Source: JAJEEA01 sp965116765 (GTDB lineage Bacteria; Acidobacteriota; Vicinamibacteria; Vicinamibacterales; UBA8438). Taken from it: a stretch of DNA of 64,000 nucleotides. The position numbers were made by a program, and so were the translations under genes. The stretch lies in assembly GCA_965116765.1 (NCBI GenBank), contig OZ220718.1, forward strand, positions 434,001 to 498,000, read 5' to 3'. Shown piece by piece: positions 52,058 to 60,110 of this stretch; the stretch's first letter is position 1; each line of letters opens with the position of its first letter. The notes under the pieces were generated by a model. It had not been told where the DNA came from. It did no database searches and saw only the letters and a list, made by a program, of their open reading frames with translations.

Positions 52058-52547
52058 GATAGAGGCGTGGGACGGCGCCCGGCAGGGCGTCATCGCCGAG
52101 GCGGCGGGCATTCCCGCCCGCGACTGGGACTTCCGGCCCGCGCCCGGCGCGCGTTCGGTGGCCGAGCTGGTCGGTCACGTCGTGGCCACCGGCATGATGT
52201 GGACGAACGAGCTCACGCGACCCGCCGCCGACTTCACCCGCAAGAGCTTCCCGGCGTTCATCCGCCACTACGCCAGGGGGGTCGAGAAGCCCCGCCCACG
52301 CGCGGAGTGGCTGCGCCTGCTGCGCACCAGCTACCGCGACGGCGCCCGGCAGCTCCGCGCCGCCGGCGAGGTGCAGATGCTGCAGTACGTGCGGCGCTTC
52401 GACGGCGAGCGCGGGACCCGCCTCACCTGGCTGCACCACGGCATCGCCCACGAGGAGTACCACCGCGCCCAACTCGCGCTCTACGCCCGGCTGCTCGGCC
52501 GCACCCCGGCCCTCACGCGGGCGATCGAGGGCGCAGACGCCGGTTAG
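52035..52547 (+). CDS. DinB-family protein
   Basis: 170-aa four-helix DinB/YfiT-type protein. The metal-binding histidines fit GARSVAELVGHVVATGMM (first His) and the C-terminal LHHGIAHEEYHRAQLALYAR pair that is standard for the family. These are metal-dependent proteins, often thiol transferases or stress-induced, and the specific role here is open. I start at ATG 52035 because it gives the family's usual N-terminus; it lies in the second of two perfect 30-bp repeats, so the upstream ATG 51992 competes out of frame. Confidence 0.85.
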   Translation: MNTLLEEAIEAWDGARQGVIAEAAGIPARDWDFRPAPGARSVAELVGHVVATGMMWTNELTRPAADFTRKSFPAFIRHYARGVEKPRPRAEWLRLLRTSYRDGARQLRAAGEVQMLQYVRRFDGERGTRLTWLHHGIAHEEYHRAQLALYARLLGRTPALTRAIEGADAG

Positions 52548-52633
52548 GGGTGCGGGCACGCAAGGGGGGCGTGTGGTGATCCGGCGGGTGGAGGCGACGG
52601 CCTTCCACCCGCCGGTATTCCCGCGACATCGCC

Positions 52634-52737
52634 GGGAATCTGCGCCCTGGAAACGGCGGCGGTGCCCCTGTCAGGAGGCGACGACTCCCGGCGGTTCGGT
52701 CGCACGGCAATCGGAACCCAAGCGACGATTGCCGGCC
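52634..52737. repeat. Dispersed hairpin element, degenerate copy
   Basis: GGGAATCTGCGCC..TGGAAACGGC and, about 85 nt on, GCGACGATTGCCGGCC match the two ends of the dispersed element, but with insertions. It lies in the convergent gap between the DinB-like and PDLQG copy-3 genes. Confidence 0.4.
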
Positions 52738-53708
52738 TACTGCTGCTCGGCCGCCGCCCGCTCGTCGGCGCGGGCGCCCGCGAGAATGCCCTCCATCGAG
52801 TAGTTGCCCTCGTGGCACGCGTACTCGTACAGCGGCTCCTCGCCCCGCCGCATCGGGATCTCGGCCGTCCACGGCTGCACCCAGGTGTCGGGGTCGGTCA
52901 CCGTGAACGTGTAGACGAGCGTGTCCTCGTCCTGCCGGGTCAGCCGCTCGACCAGGGTCATGTTCTCGCTCGAGCCGCGCCAGCGGGTCTTGTCGGTGAA
53001 GTTGTCGGTCTCGATGACGAGGGTGTCGCCCTCCCAGCGCCCGCGCGACTCGCCGGTCCACGACCCGATGCCGGTGCGCGGCGCGCCGTCGATGGGGATG
53101 ATGCGCGAGTCGTGCACCATCTCGTTGAGGATGACGACGGTGTCCTCGGTCTGGAACACCTGCATGTTCTGGTTGTAGCCGCCCGGCGTCATCGGGGGCC
53201 CGGTGTTGAAGCCGAGGATGCAGCGGTCGAAGGTGCTGCGGTCGAGCCACGAGTCGGCGGGGTGCTCGGCCCGGTACTCGCGCCGCGCGTCGGCCCGCGC
53301 CTGCCCCGCCTCGCTCAGGGCCGGCATGCGCCCGTTCGGCGGGTCGACGATGAGCGACGTCCGCCGGGTTCCGATGGTGCGGGTGCCCCGGTCCATCCAG
53401 AAGTTGTTGTAGGCGCCGACGCTGCCGCCCGCCTCGGTGCGCCGGGGCGGCGCGAGCAGCAGCCGCTCGTCCCGGTCGACGGCGCCCTGCTCGAGGGTGG
53501 CCGCCTCTTCCCGGGTCAGGAATTCGCGGTCTCCGTACCGTTCGGGGCGCTGCAGCGGGGTGATGGTGCGGAAGTCCCACACGCCCTGCAGGTCCGGGGC
53601 GCCCCACGCCGTGCGCGGCCCGTCCTGGGCCGCCGCCGGCGGGGCCAGCCCCGCTGTCGCCACGATGGCGGCGAGGGCGCCGAGCGCTACGACCTGTCTC
53701 TGCCTCAT
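52737..53708 (-). CDS. Secreted PDLQG-family protein, copy 3
   Basis: 323 aa with a signal peptide (ALGALAAIVATAGLAPPAAA). All blocks are present: TAWGAPDLQGVWDFRT, TPLQRPERYGDREFLTREEA, RTSLIVDPPNGRMPALSEAG, MQVFQTEDTVVILNEMVHDS, GESRGRWEGDTLVIETDNF and LYEYACHEGNYSMEGILAGA. The C-terminus is very like copy 2. Start ATG 53708 with GGAGGCCGGAG upstream. No enzyme motif is clear. It lies downstream of the PQQ dehydrogenase gene on the same strand. Confidence 0.75.
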   Translation of the reverse strand: MRQRQVVALGALAAIVATAGLAPPAAAQDGPRTAWGAPDLQGVWDFRTITPLQRPERYGDREFLTREEAATLEQGAVDRDERLLLAPPRRTEAGGSVGAYNNFWMDRGTRTIGTRRTSLIVDPPNGRMPALSEAGQARADARREYRAEHPADSWLDRSTFDRCILGFNTGPPMTPGGYNQNMQVFQTEDTVVILNEMVHDSRIIPIDGAPRTGIGSWTGESRGRWEGDTLVIETDNFTDKTRWRGSSENMTLVERLTRQDEDTLVYTFTVTDPDTWVQPWTAEIPMRRGEEPLYEYACHEGNYSMEGILAGARADERAAAEQQ

Positions 53709-53782
53709 CTCCGGCCTCCTTCGAATCCAGCCGAGTCGCGATCACATCAAGAGTAGCCCCCGGCGCCGGGCGGGTCAAACGC

Positions 53783-55781
53783 TCATCGTCCCGCCGTCTC
53801 CGGCAGGGCGAGGGCCACGTACTCGCTGCTCATGTCGTCCCAGCCCGCGGTGACGACGATGTACTGCCGGCCGGCGACCATGTAGCTGATGGGAGCGGCG
53901 GTGGTGCCCCCCGGCAGCTCCATCTCCCAGACGATCTCGCCGTTCCGCTTGTCGAAGGCGCGGAACATCTTTCCCCCGCTGCCCGGCGGCAGGAACGCGG
54001 CGCCCACGTTGGCGCCCTCGCCGAGAAACACGAGGCTGCGGGTGACGAGGGGCGCCGCACGACCGCCCTGGCCGAGGGGCGGCAGGTCGAGATGGGCGAT
54101 GGCGGGATGGTCCCTGGGCCCGTCGCCGTTGGCGACCGTCCACAGGAGCTCGCCCCGGTTGAGGTCGATGGCGACGAGGCGGCCGTAGGGCGGCTTGAAC
54201 AGCGGCAGCCCCCGCGGGCCGGGGATGTGCCGGGCGCCGCGCATGACCCAGTCGACGTCCGACCGCGGGTGCTCCGACCGGCTCAGCCCCACGACCGTGC
54301 CGCTGTGGACCGAGGGGACGTAGAGGATGCCCGTCTCCGGATCGACGCCGGCCCCGTTCCAGTCGGTGCCGCCGACGAGGCCGGGCACCACCAGCGTGCC
54401 CTGCGTGCCGCCCGGCCGGTCGTCGATCAGCGACGGCGGGGTGAAGAACGGTCCCCACACGTAGTCGTCGAGGATGGCGAGGGCCTCGGTCCGCAGCTCC
54501 GGCGTGAAGTCGATCAGGTCGTCGATGCTCACGCCCTGCTGGTCGTAGGCGGGCGGCTTCGTGGGAAACGGCTGGGTCGGCGCGTACCACTCGCCCGGCA
54601 CGTCGCCGGCGGGCACGGGACGTTCCTCGATGGGCCACACCGGCTCGCCGGTGACCCGGTCGAAGACGTAGGTGTGGGCCTGCTTGCTCGTGATCGCCAC
54701 CGCCTCGATCTCGCGGCCGTCGACGGTGACGTCCACCAGGGTCGGAGCGGCGGGGAAGTCGTAGTCCCACAGGCCGTGGTGCACCGCCTGGAAGTACCAG
54801 ACGAGCTCGCCGGTGGCGGCGTCGAGGCAGACCAGGCTCTCGGCGAACAGGTTGTCGCCGGGCCGGTGCCCGCCGTAGTAGTCGCTGGTCGGCGTCGACA
54901 GGGGCAGGTAGACGTAGCCCAGCTCCTCGTCCGCGCTCGGCGACGCCCACATGTTGGTGTTGCCGGTGTACTCCCACGACGCCCGGTCCTCGTTCAGGGC
55001 GGTCAGCCACGTCTCGTTGCCCGGCTCGCCCTCGCGCGGGACGGTGCGGAAGATCCAGAGCTGCTCGCCGGTGCGCACGTCGAAGCCGCGCACGTCGCCG
55101 GGCGGCATCTCCTTGAGGGCGGGCATGGTGTGGCTGACGATGTCGCCGATGAGCGAGCCGACCACGATGACGTCGTTCGACGACCAGCGGCGCCGACTGC
55201 CACCGGAACGTCTCGACCCTGGGGTCGTCGTAGCCCTCGGTCAGGTCGACCTCGCCGCCGTCGCCGAAGTCGGGATAGCGCCGCCCCGTCTCGGCGTTCA
55301 GGGCGACGAGCCGGTCGCCGAGGATCGCGATCACCCGGACGTCGTCCCCGTCCGTCCAGTAGCCGAGGCCGCGCGTCGGGCGGCCGCGCGGGCGCTCCAC
55401 GCCCTCTGGCGCCGGCGGGTCGTCGAACCAGAGCACGTCACCGGTGGTGGCGTCGAGGGCCGCGACCATGCCGAGCCCGGTGCTGATGTACAGCCGTCCC
55501 CCCGCCATCAGGGGGGTGTTCTGCGACGCGGCGGGCGCGCGCAGGTCGTTGCCCCCGCGGGTGGCGTCGGGGATGGTCGACTGCCGCCACACGATCTCCA
55601 GGTCGTGGACCGACTCGGCGTCGATCTGGTCGAGAGGGACGTACTTGGAGCTGGCCGCGTCGGCGGCGTAGGCGCGCCACTCGACGTCCTGGCCGGCGGC
55701 GGCCGAGGCCCCGGCGAGAAGGGCCCCGGCACAGAGCAGCACCGCCGCCGATTGCGGGCTCGGGACTTTCCGCTTGGGCAT
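53783..55781 (-). pseudogene. PQQ-dependent dehydrogenase (quinoprotein), frameshifted
   Basis: Eight-blade propeller of the quinoprotein glucose/alcohol dehydrogenase family. The first part (from ATG 55781, signal LLCAGALLAGASAAAGQ) reads AALDATTGDVLWFDDPP and WRQSTIPDATRGGNDLRAPA up to FRWQSAPLVV; the second starts at VGSLIGDIVSHTMPALKEMP and continues with SWEYTGNTNMWASPSADEEL, HHGLWDYDFPAAPTLVDVTV, GGTDWNGAGVDPETGILYVP to the C-terminus. The frames join near 55178-55184 by one extra base. Both halves are otherwise intact, so this is either a recent inactivation or a sequence error. If whole, about 665 aa. Confidence 0.8.
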
Positions 55782-55881
55782 CGATCCTCCCGGTGTTCGT
55801 ATCCCGCGGGCTGGCGGGTCGCACCTTGCCGGGCCGACGTCGCTCGTCCGCTGGCGCTGTCTCGACCGCTCGCGTCCGAAG

Positions 55882-55905
55882 GCCCCCCGGCCATGGCCGG
55901 GGGGC
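55882..55905. repeat. Perfect 24-bp palindrome
   Basis: GCCCCCCGGCCA followed by TGGCCGGGGGGC: 12-bp arms with no spacer, in the 562-nt gap between the PQQ dehydrogenase and the first padR gene. It could form a cruciform or bind a dimeric regulator. No gene is convincing in the rest of the gap. Confidence 0.6.
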
Positions 55906-56046
55906 ACGACGGTGTCGCACCGCGGCACGCCGGGTTGCACTCGGTCGATTCTACGTCAGCGGCAGGCTGTGCGGCGTGAAGCGTCAGTCGTCGGGTTCCC
56001 ATGCGGCACAGCCAGCCCGCGCTGCCCGTCGTCGCCGGCCGGTGCG

Positions 56047-56077
56047 GCAGCCGCACCGGCAGCCGCACCGGCAGCCG
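56047..56077. repeat. 12-bp tandem repeat
   Basis: GCAGCCGCACCG occurs twice in full and once in part (GCAGCCG), in tandem, in the same gap. Short slippage repeat without obvious function. Confidence 0.6.
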
Positions 56078-56247
56078 TCTTCGCTAACCCCAACGTCCAC
56101 GAAACCGCCGTGTCGACGGGAATCGGCACGGCCACTCGATCCTTCGCTTCGCGGACAGCACCGTCGAGGCACGATCCCTGCTGACGGCGAGCGGCATGGC
56201 CACCGGGGTTCCCCGTGACCCCTCCGTCGAGCCGCTGGTCGTCTCCA

Positions 56248-56278
56248 TTGGGTCGGATAACGGGGGGTTACGTCAACC
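56248..56278 (+). repeat. Imperfect 30-bp repeat upstream of padR-ADOP operon 1
   Basis: Begins TTGGGTCGGATAACGG and ends TTACGTCAACC. A related block lies just beyond the operon at 59397-59425 (TTGGGTCCGATAAGG...CTACGTTAAC). By eye about 80% of bases agree with one gap. The pair brackets the first PadR-ADOP unit as direct repeats 3.15 kb apart. Confidence 0.55.
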
Positions 56279-56343
56279 GAGAAATAGACCTGTTGACAGA
56301 CAACACGAAGGAGATCCATCATGCTCGTGTGTAGGGAGACAAC

Positions 56344-56682
56344 ATGGCCGAATCGCGGGCGGACGTGCCGTACGGCGTGCTTGACCTCTTCGTCCTCAAG
56401 ACCCTCGATGCGATGGAGCCGCTCCACGGGTTCGGGCTGGCCCGCAGAATCGAGCAGACCTCCGGCCAGCGGCTCCGGATCAACCAGGGGTCGATCTACC
56501 CGGCGCTGCTTCGTCTGGAGCAGAACGGCTGGATCCGCTCCGAGTGGGGCACCTCGGAGAAGAACCGGCGCGCAAAGTACTACGCGCTGACCGTCGCCGG
56601 CCGGCGCCAGCTCCGGAAGCAGGTCGAGAGCTGGGAGCGGACGGCGGCGATCGTTGCGTTGTTCCTGGAGGCGACACCATGA
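56344..56682 (+). CDS. PadR-family transcriptional regulator 1
   Basis: 112-aa winged-helix regulator: GVLDLFVLKTLDAMEPLHGF, LARRIEQTSGQRLRINQGSI, YPALLRLEQNGWI and RAKYYALTVAGRRQLRKQ are PadR signatures. It probably represses its own operon and responds to a small molecule. The start is ATG 56344 (GGGAG upstream); an ATG at 56321 has a stronger AAGGAG site but opens another frame. The stop overlaps the ADOP start (ATGA). A TTGACA at 56293 could be its -35 box. Confidence 0.9.
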   Translation: MAESRADVPYGVLDLFVLKTLDAMEPLHGFGLARRIEQTSGQRLRINQGSIYPALLRLEQNGWIRSEWGTSEKNRRAKYYALTVAGRRQLRKQVESWERTAAIVALFLEATP

Positions 56683-59327
56683 TTCTCCGGCGATGGCTGA
56701 CGAGCGTGGGGACGCGTCTGCGCGGCGCCGCGGCCGGGCGCGAGCTCGACGACGAGCTCCGCACGCACCTGGAGATGGCGGTCGAGGAGAACCTCGAACG
56801 GGGGATGAGCGAACGGGAAGCGGCCCGCGCCGCGCACCGCGACCTCGGCGTGGTCTCCGCCGTCAAGGAGGCGCACCATCAGGCCGACAGCCTGTACTGG
56901 CTCGACACGCTGTTGCAGGACCTGCGCTACGGCGTCCGCGGCCTGCGCCGGTCGCCGCGGTTCACCATCGCGGTGGTCCTCGTCCTGGGCCTCGGCGTCG
57001 CCATGACGACGACGGTGTTCGCCATCGTCGACAGCCTGCTGCTGAACGCCGTGCCCTTCGCCGAGCCGCATCGGCTGGTCGAGCTGCACCGGTGGGGACC
57101 GTCCGGCGGCGGTCCCGCGCAGCCGGTCGCGATGGTCGAGAACTGGCGCAACGAGACGACGCTGTTCGAACGTGTCGAGACGTACGGCCGCACCGAGGGC
57201 GTCTTCACCGGCGGCGCCGAGCCGGAGACCCTGCCGGGTGCGCGAGTATCGCCGGGCATGTTCCCGCTTCTCGGCGTCGCACCCGAGCTCGGGAGGTCCT
57301 TCGCGCCGGACGAGGCGGGGCGCGACGTCGCCATCATCAGCCACACGGTCTGGCAGACCCGTTTCGGCCGGGACGCGGGCATCGTGGGCCGCGCGCTACG
57401 CCTCGGCGACCGCGTGCTCACCATCGTGGGGGTGATGCCGGCGTCGTTCCGGTTTCCCGATGCGGACACCACGTTCTGGGAACCCTTCGAGGCGGGCCGC
57501 GGCGGACCAGGCCCCGGCCGCCCACCCTTCGTGTCCGTCCTGGCGCGCCTCGCGCAGGACGTTTCGTTCGAGCAGGCCGACGCCCGCGCGGCCGCCCTGG
57601 CGCCCCAGTGGGACGCCGCGTGGGCGTCTTCGGGCGTCACGACCCGGCTCAGGTCGCTGAACCAGCTCGCGGGGCTCGGCATCGACGCCCGCTTCAGTTG
57701 GGTGCAGCAACGGCGGGGAGCGCTGTTCCTGCTGTTCGGCGCCGTCGCCTGCGTGCTGCTGATCGCGTGCGCCAACGCCGCGAACCTGTTCCTGTCGCGG
57801 GCGTTGGCGCGCGCGCCCGAGTTCGCGATTCGCGCCGCGGCCGGGGCCAGCCGGCCGCGGCTGTGCCGCCAGCTCCTGACCGAATCGGTGGTCACCTCGG
57901 CCCTCGCGGGGCTGTTGGGGCTGGCCCTCGCGGCCTGGCTGATCGGCGTCGCCGCCGCCGCCGTGCCTCCGGACCTCGCCCGCCGGCTGCTGAACCCGAT
58001 CGATCCGGACGCGCGGGTGGCGTTCTGGGCGGTGTTGGCCGCCCTGCTCGCGGGCGTCGCGGCGACGCTGCCGCCGGCCCTGCGCACGATCGGCCGCGAC
58101 CTCATGCGGCCGATCCAGGGGCGGGGGGCGGACGCCGGCGGCGGCCCCGGCCGGCTGCGGGGCGGACTGGTGGCCGTCCAGAACGCCCTCGCGGTGGTCC
58201 TGCTGATCGGCGCTCTGCTGATGGGACGCTCGCTCTGGACGCAGCTCGACGTCGACATCGGCTGGACCGCGGAGAACGCCGTCGCCCTGGAGCCCCGACT
58301 GTCCGGCCCGCGTTATCAGGGGCCGGAGGCGCGCTCCCGCTTCCTCGCGCAACTCGCCGACCTGACCGCCGCGGCGCCCGGCGTGGAGACCGCCGCGCCG
58401 GCCGAACAGGTGCCGTTCCTGCCTTCGTTCCTCTCGTTCGGTCGGCTGGAGACCGACGAGGCCGGCCTTTCCTCGACGATGGTCACGATCAACTACGTCA
58501 CGGACCGCTACTTCCCGGCGGCCGGGATCCCCGTCATCCGGGGACGCGGGTTCGGTGCGGAAGCGGCCGGGCAGGATGCCGCGGTCGTCAGCCGGGACCT
58601 CGCGGACCGGCTCTGGCCGTCCGGCGCGGCCGTCGGGCAGCGGTTTCGGATGCCCGAGCAGTCCGCGCTGAACGACGGCGACTGGCTCACCGTGGTCGGC
58701 GTGGCCGGCGCCGTCCATGCCGAGGGATTCGACCGCGACCGGGCGGATCCGTACGAGATCTACCTGCCCTGGACCACCAGCAGCACGTCGCGCTCGCCCC
58801 GGTTCGTGCTGGTGCGGACCGCCGCGGGCGGGGACCCCATCGGGGTGCTCAAGGAGCAGGTGTGGCGGCTCGACCCGGAGCTGCCGGTCACCGTGCACGC
58901 CATGGACGACGTGGTCGCGACCGCCCTCGCCGAGCCGCGCTTCTACACGACGCTGCTGGCCGCGTTCGCCCTGCTCGCGGTGTTCCTGGCGGGCGCCGGG
59001 CTGTACTCGGTGGTGGCCTACGAGACGAGCGCTCGGACGAAGGAGCTAGGCGTGCGGGTGGCACTGGGCGCCACCCGTGGCGCGGTGATCCGCCACGTCC
59101 TCGGCCGCTCCCTGCTGCACTCCGCGGCGGGCGCGGCCCTCGGCCTGCTCGGCGCTATCGCCCTGACCCGGTTGCTCACGCCCCTGCTGTACGAAACCGA
59201 GCCGACTGATCCGCCGACTTTCGCGGCGGCCGCGCTCTTCCTGCTCGCGTCGGCGGTTGCCGGAGCTTGGCTCCCGGCCCGTCGCGCGTCGCGAACCGAT
59301 CCCATGGTGACGCTGCGCGCCGAGTAG
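56679..59327 (+). CDS. ADOP-type ABC transporter permease 1
   Basis: 882-aa membrane protein of the acidobacterial duplicated orphan permease type. A short cytoplasmic N-terminus (ELDDELRTHLEMAVEENLER) leads to the first helix, a MacB-like periplasmic domain (RVSPGMFPLLGVAPELGRSF; DVAIISHTVWQTRFG), a first FtsX-like block (LFGAVACVLLIACANAANLF, RAPEFAIRAAAGASRPRL), a second periplasmic domain and a second FtsX block (AFALLAVFLAGAGLYSVVAY; TKELGVRVALGATRGAVI). No ATPase is encoded nearby, hence orphan. Translated in overlap with padR1. Confidence 0.9.
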   Translation: MILRRWLTSVGTRLRGAAAGRELDDELRTHLEMAVEENLERGMSEREAARAAHRDLGVVSAVKEAHHQADSLYWLDTLLQDLRYGVRGLRRSPRFTIAVVLVLGLGVAMTTTVFAIVDSLLLNAVPFAEPHRLVELHRWGPSGGGPAQPVAMVENWRNETTLFERVETYGRTEGVFTGGAEPETLPGARVSPGMFPLLGVAPELGRSFAPDEAGRDVAIISHTVWQTRFGRDAGIVGRALRLGDRVLTIVGVMPASFRFPDADTTFWEPFEAGRGGPGPGRPPFVSVLARLAQDVSFEQADARAAALAPQWDAAWASSGVTTRLRSLNQLAGLGIDARFSWVQQRRGALFLLFGAVACVLLIACANAANLFLSRALARAPEFAIRAAAGASRPRLCRQLLTESVVTSALAGLLGLALAAWLIGVAAAAVPPDLARRLLNPIDPDARVAFWAVLAALLAGVAATLPPALRTIGRDLMRPIQGRGADAGGGPGRLRGGLVAVQNALAVVLLIGALLMGRSLWTQLDVDIGWTAENAVALEPRLSGPRYQGPEARSRFLAQLADLTAAAPGVETAAPAEQVPFLPSFLSFGRLETDEAGLSSTMVTINYVTDRYFPAAGIPVIRGRGFGAEAAGQDAAVVSRDLADRLWPSGAAVGQRFRMPEQSALNDGDWLTVVGVAGAVHAEGFDRDRADPYEIYLPWTTSSTSRSPRFVLVRTAAGGDPIGVLKEQVWRLDPELPVTVHAMDDVVATALAEPRFYTTLLAAFALLAVFLAGAGLYSVVAYETSARTKELGVRVALGATRGAVIRHVLGRSLLHSAAGAALGLLGAIALTRLLTPLLYETEPTDPPTFAAAALFLLASAVAGAWLPARRASRTDPMVTLRAE

Positions 59328-59687
59328 CGCCAGGAGCGACGACCTCGAGGCGGCCCCCGGCTGGGTGGACTGCGGCAGCGCGCCCCCGGCCCGCCCTTGG
59401 GTCCGATAAGGGGGACTACGTTAACTGCGCGATCACGGGCGTGGAGCCGACGGCGTGGTCGGGGGCGACAGGGGAGTGCTGGTCCTCGATGTCGTCGAGG
59501 TCGACTCGACGCTGGCGTCGCTTGGCCGCGACAGCGACCAGAGGTCTCGACGGCGGTCGCGACGTGGTCTCAGTTCGTCGAAACCGCGACCTGGCCGGAA
59601 CTCGTTCGGCCCCGCTGGGCGGACCGCGCCTTCACGCTGCCCGCCGTCGCGACCCTCGCGCTCGGTAGCTTCTTACCCTTGTTACCC
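59328..59687. other. Intergenic region between the two PadR-ADOP operons
   Basis: No convincing gene. It contains the second copy of the 30-bp repeat (59397-59425). The stretch 59450-59650 gives short reading frames only, some with a protein-like look (VVEVDSTLASLGRDS), perhaps decayed coding sequence. Confidence 0.5.
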
Positions 59688-59717
59688 TTGACAGTCTATA
59701 CGAGCCCACGCTACGCT
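59688..59717 (+). promoter_or_regulatory. Promoter of padR-ADOP operon 2
   Basis: TTGACA at 59688-59693 is a perfect -35 box; TACGCT at 59712-59717 (18 nt spacer) is a weak -10. Transcription would start at about 59724, just before the palindrome at 59725-59739. Confidence 0.6.
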
Positions 59718-59724
59718 TTAGTTC

Positions 59725-59739
59725 CATAGACACTCTATG
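59725..59739. promoter_or_regulatory. 15-bp palindromic operator, padR2 leader
   Basis: CATAGA-CAC-TCTATG, perfect 6-bp arms, placed at the expected transcription start of the second PadR-ADOP operon and directly ahead of its ribosome site. The same palindrome with CAA in the centre is at 63010-63024. A PadR dimer site is the simplest reading. Confidence 0.7.
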
Positions 59740-59754
59740 TCAAGGAGCGGCCTT

Positions 59755-60099
59755 GTGAAGCCCAACCGGAACCCTGACATGCTGCGCGGCACGGTCGAGC
59801 TGCTCATCCTGACCGCCCTCAGCCGCGGTCCCCGCCACGGCTTCGGCATCGCCCGCTGGCTCGAGGCGATGTCCGACGACGAGCTGCAGCTCGAGGAGGG
59901 CTCGCTCTACCCCGCGCTGCACCGCATGGAGCGGCGCGGCTGGCTGGAGGCCGAGTGGGGGATCTCGGAGAACAAGCGGCAGGTGAAGCTCTACCGGCTG
60001 ACGACCCGCGGCCACGCCAGGCTCACGAGCGAGACCGAAGGGTGGACGGCGTTCGCGGCCGCCGTCGGTCGGGTGCTCCAGGCCGCCCAGGCCGCATGA
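59755..60099 (+). CDS. PadR-family transcriptional regulator 2
   Basis: 114-aa PadR protein: DMLRGTVELLILTALSRGPR, HGFGIARWLEAMSDDELQLE, EGSLYPALHRMERRGWLEAE, VKLYRLTTRGHARL. The start is GTG 59755: AAGGAG (59742-59747) is 7 nt upstream, whereas the in-frame ATG 59737 lies inside the operator palindrome and has no ribosome site. It ends in the usual overlap or near-overlap with the ADOP gene. It likely represses its own operon through the palindrome at 59725. Confidence 0.9.
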   Translation: MKPNRNPDMLRGTVELLILTALSRGPRHGFGIARWLEAMSDDELQLEEGSLYPALHRMERRGWLEAEWGISENKRQVKLYRLTTRGHARLTSETEGWTAFAAAVGRVLQAAQAA

Positions 60100-60110
60100 G
60101 GAGTGGATCG

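Noticed and set aside
51992..52579. Alternative gene from the first ATG of the 30-bp repeat
   Set aside because: After eight residues the frame is Arg-rich and unlike any protein; it is out of frame with the DinB-like protein.
55171..55190. Programmed ribosomal frameshift in the PQQ dehydrogenase gene
   Set aside because: No slippery heptamer or downstream pseudoknot-like structure was evident; a one-base indel is the simpler reading.
56321..56590. Small gene from ATG 56321 with a strong ribosome site
   Set aside because: It reads the padR1 sequence in a wrong frame and has no protein-like features.
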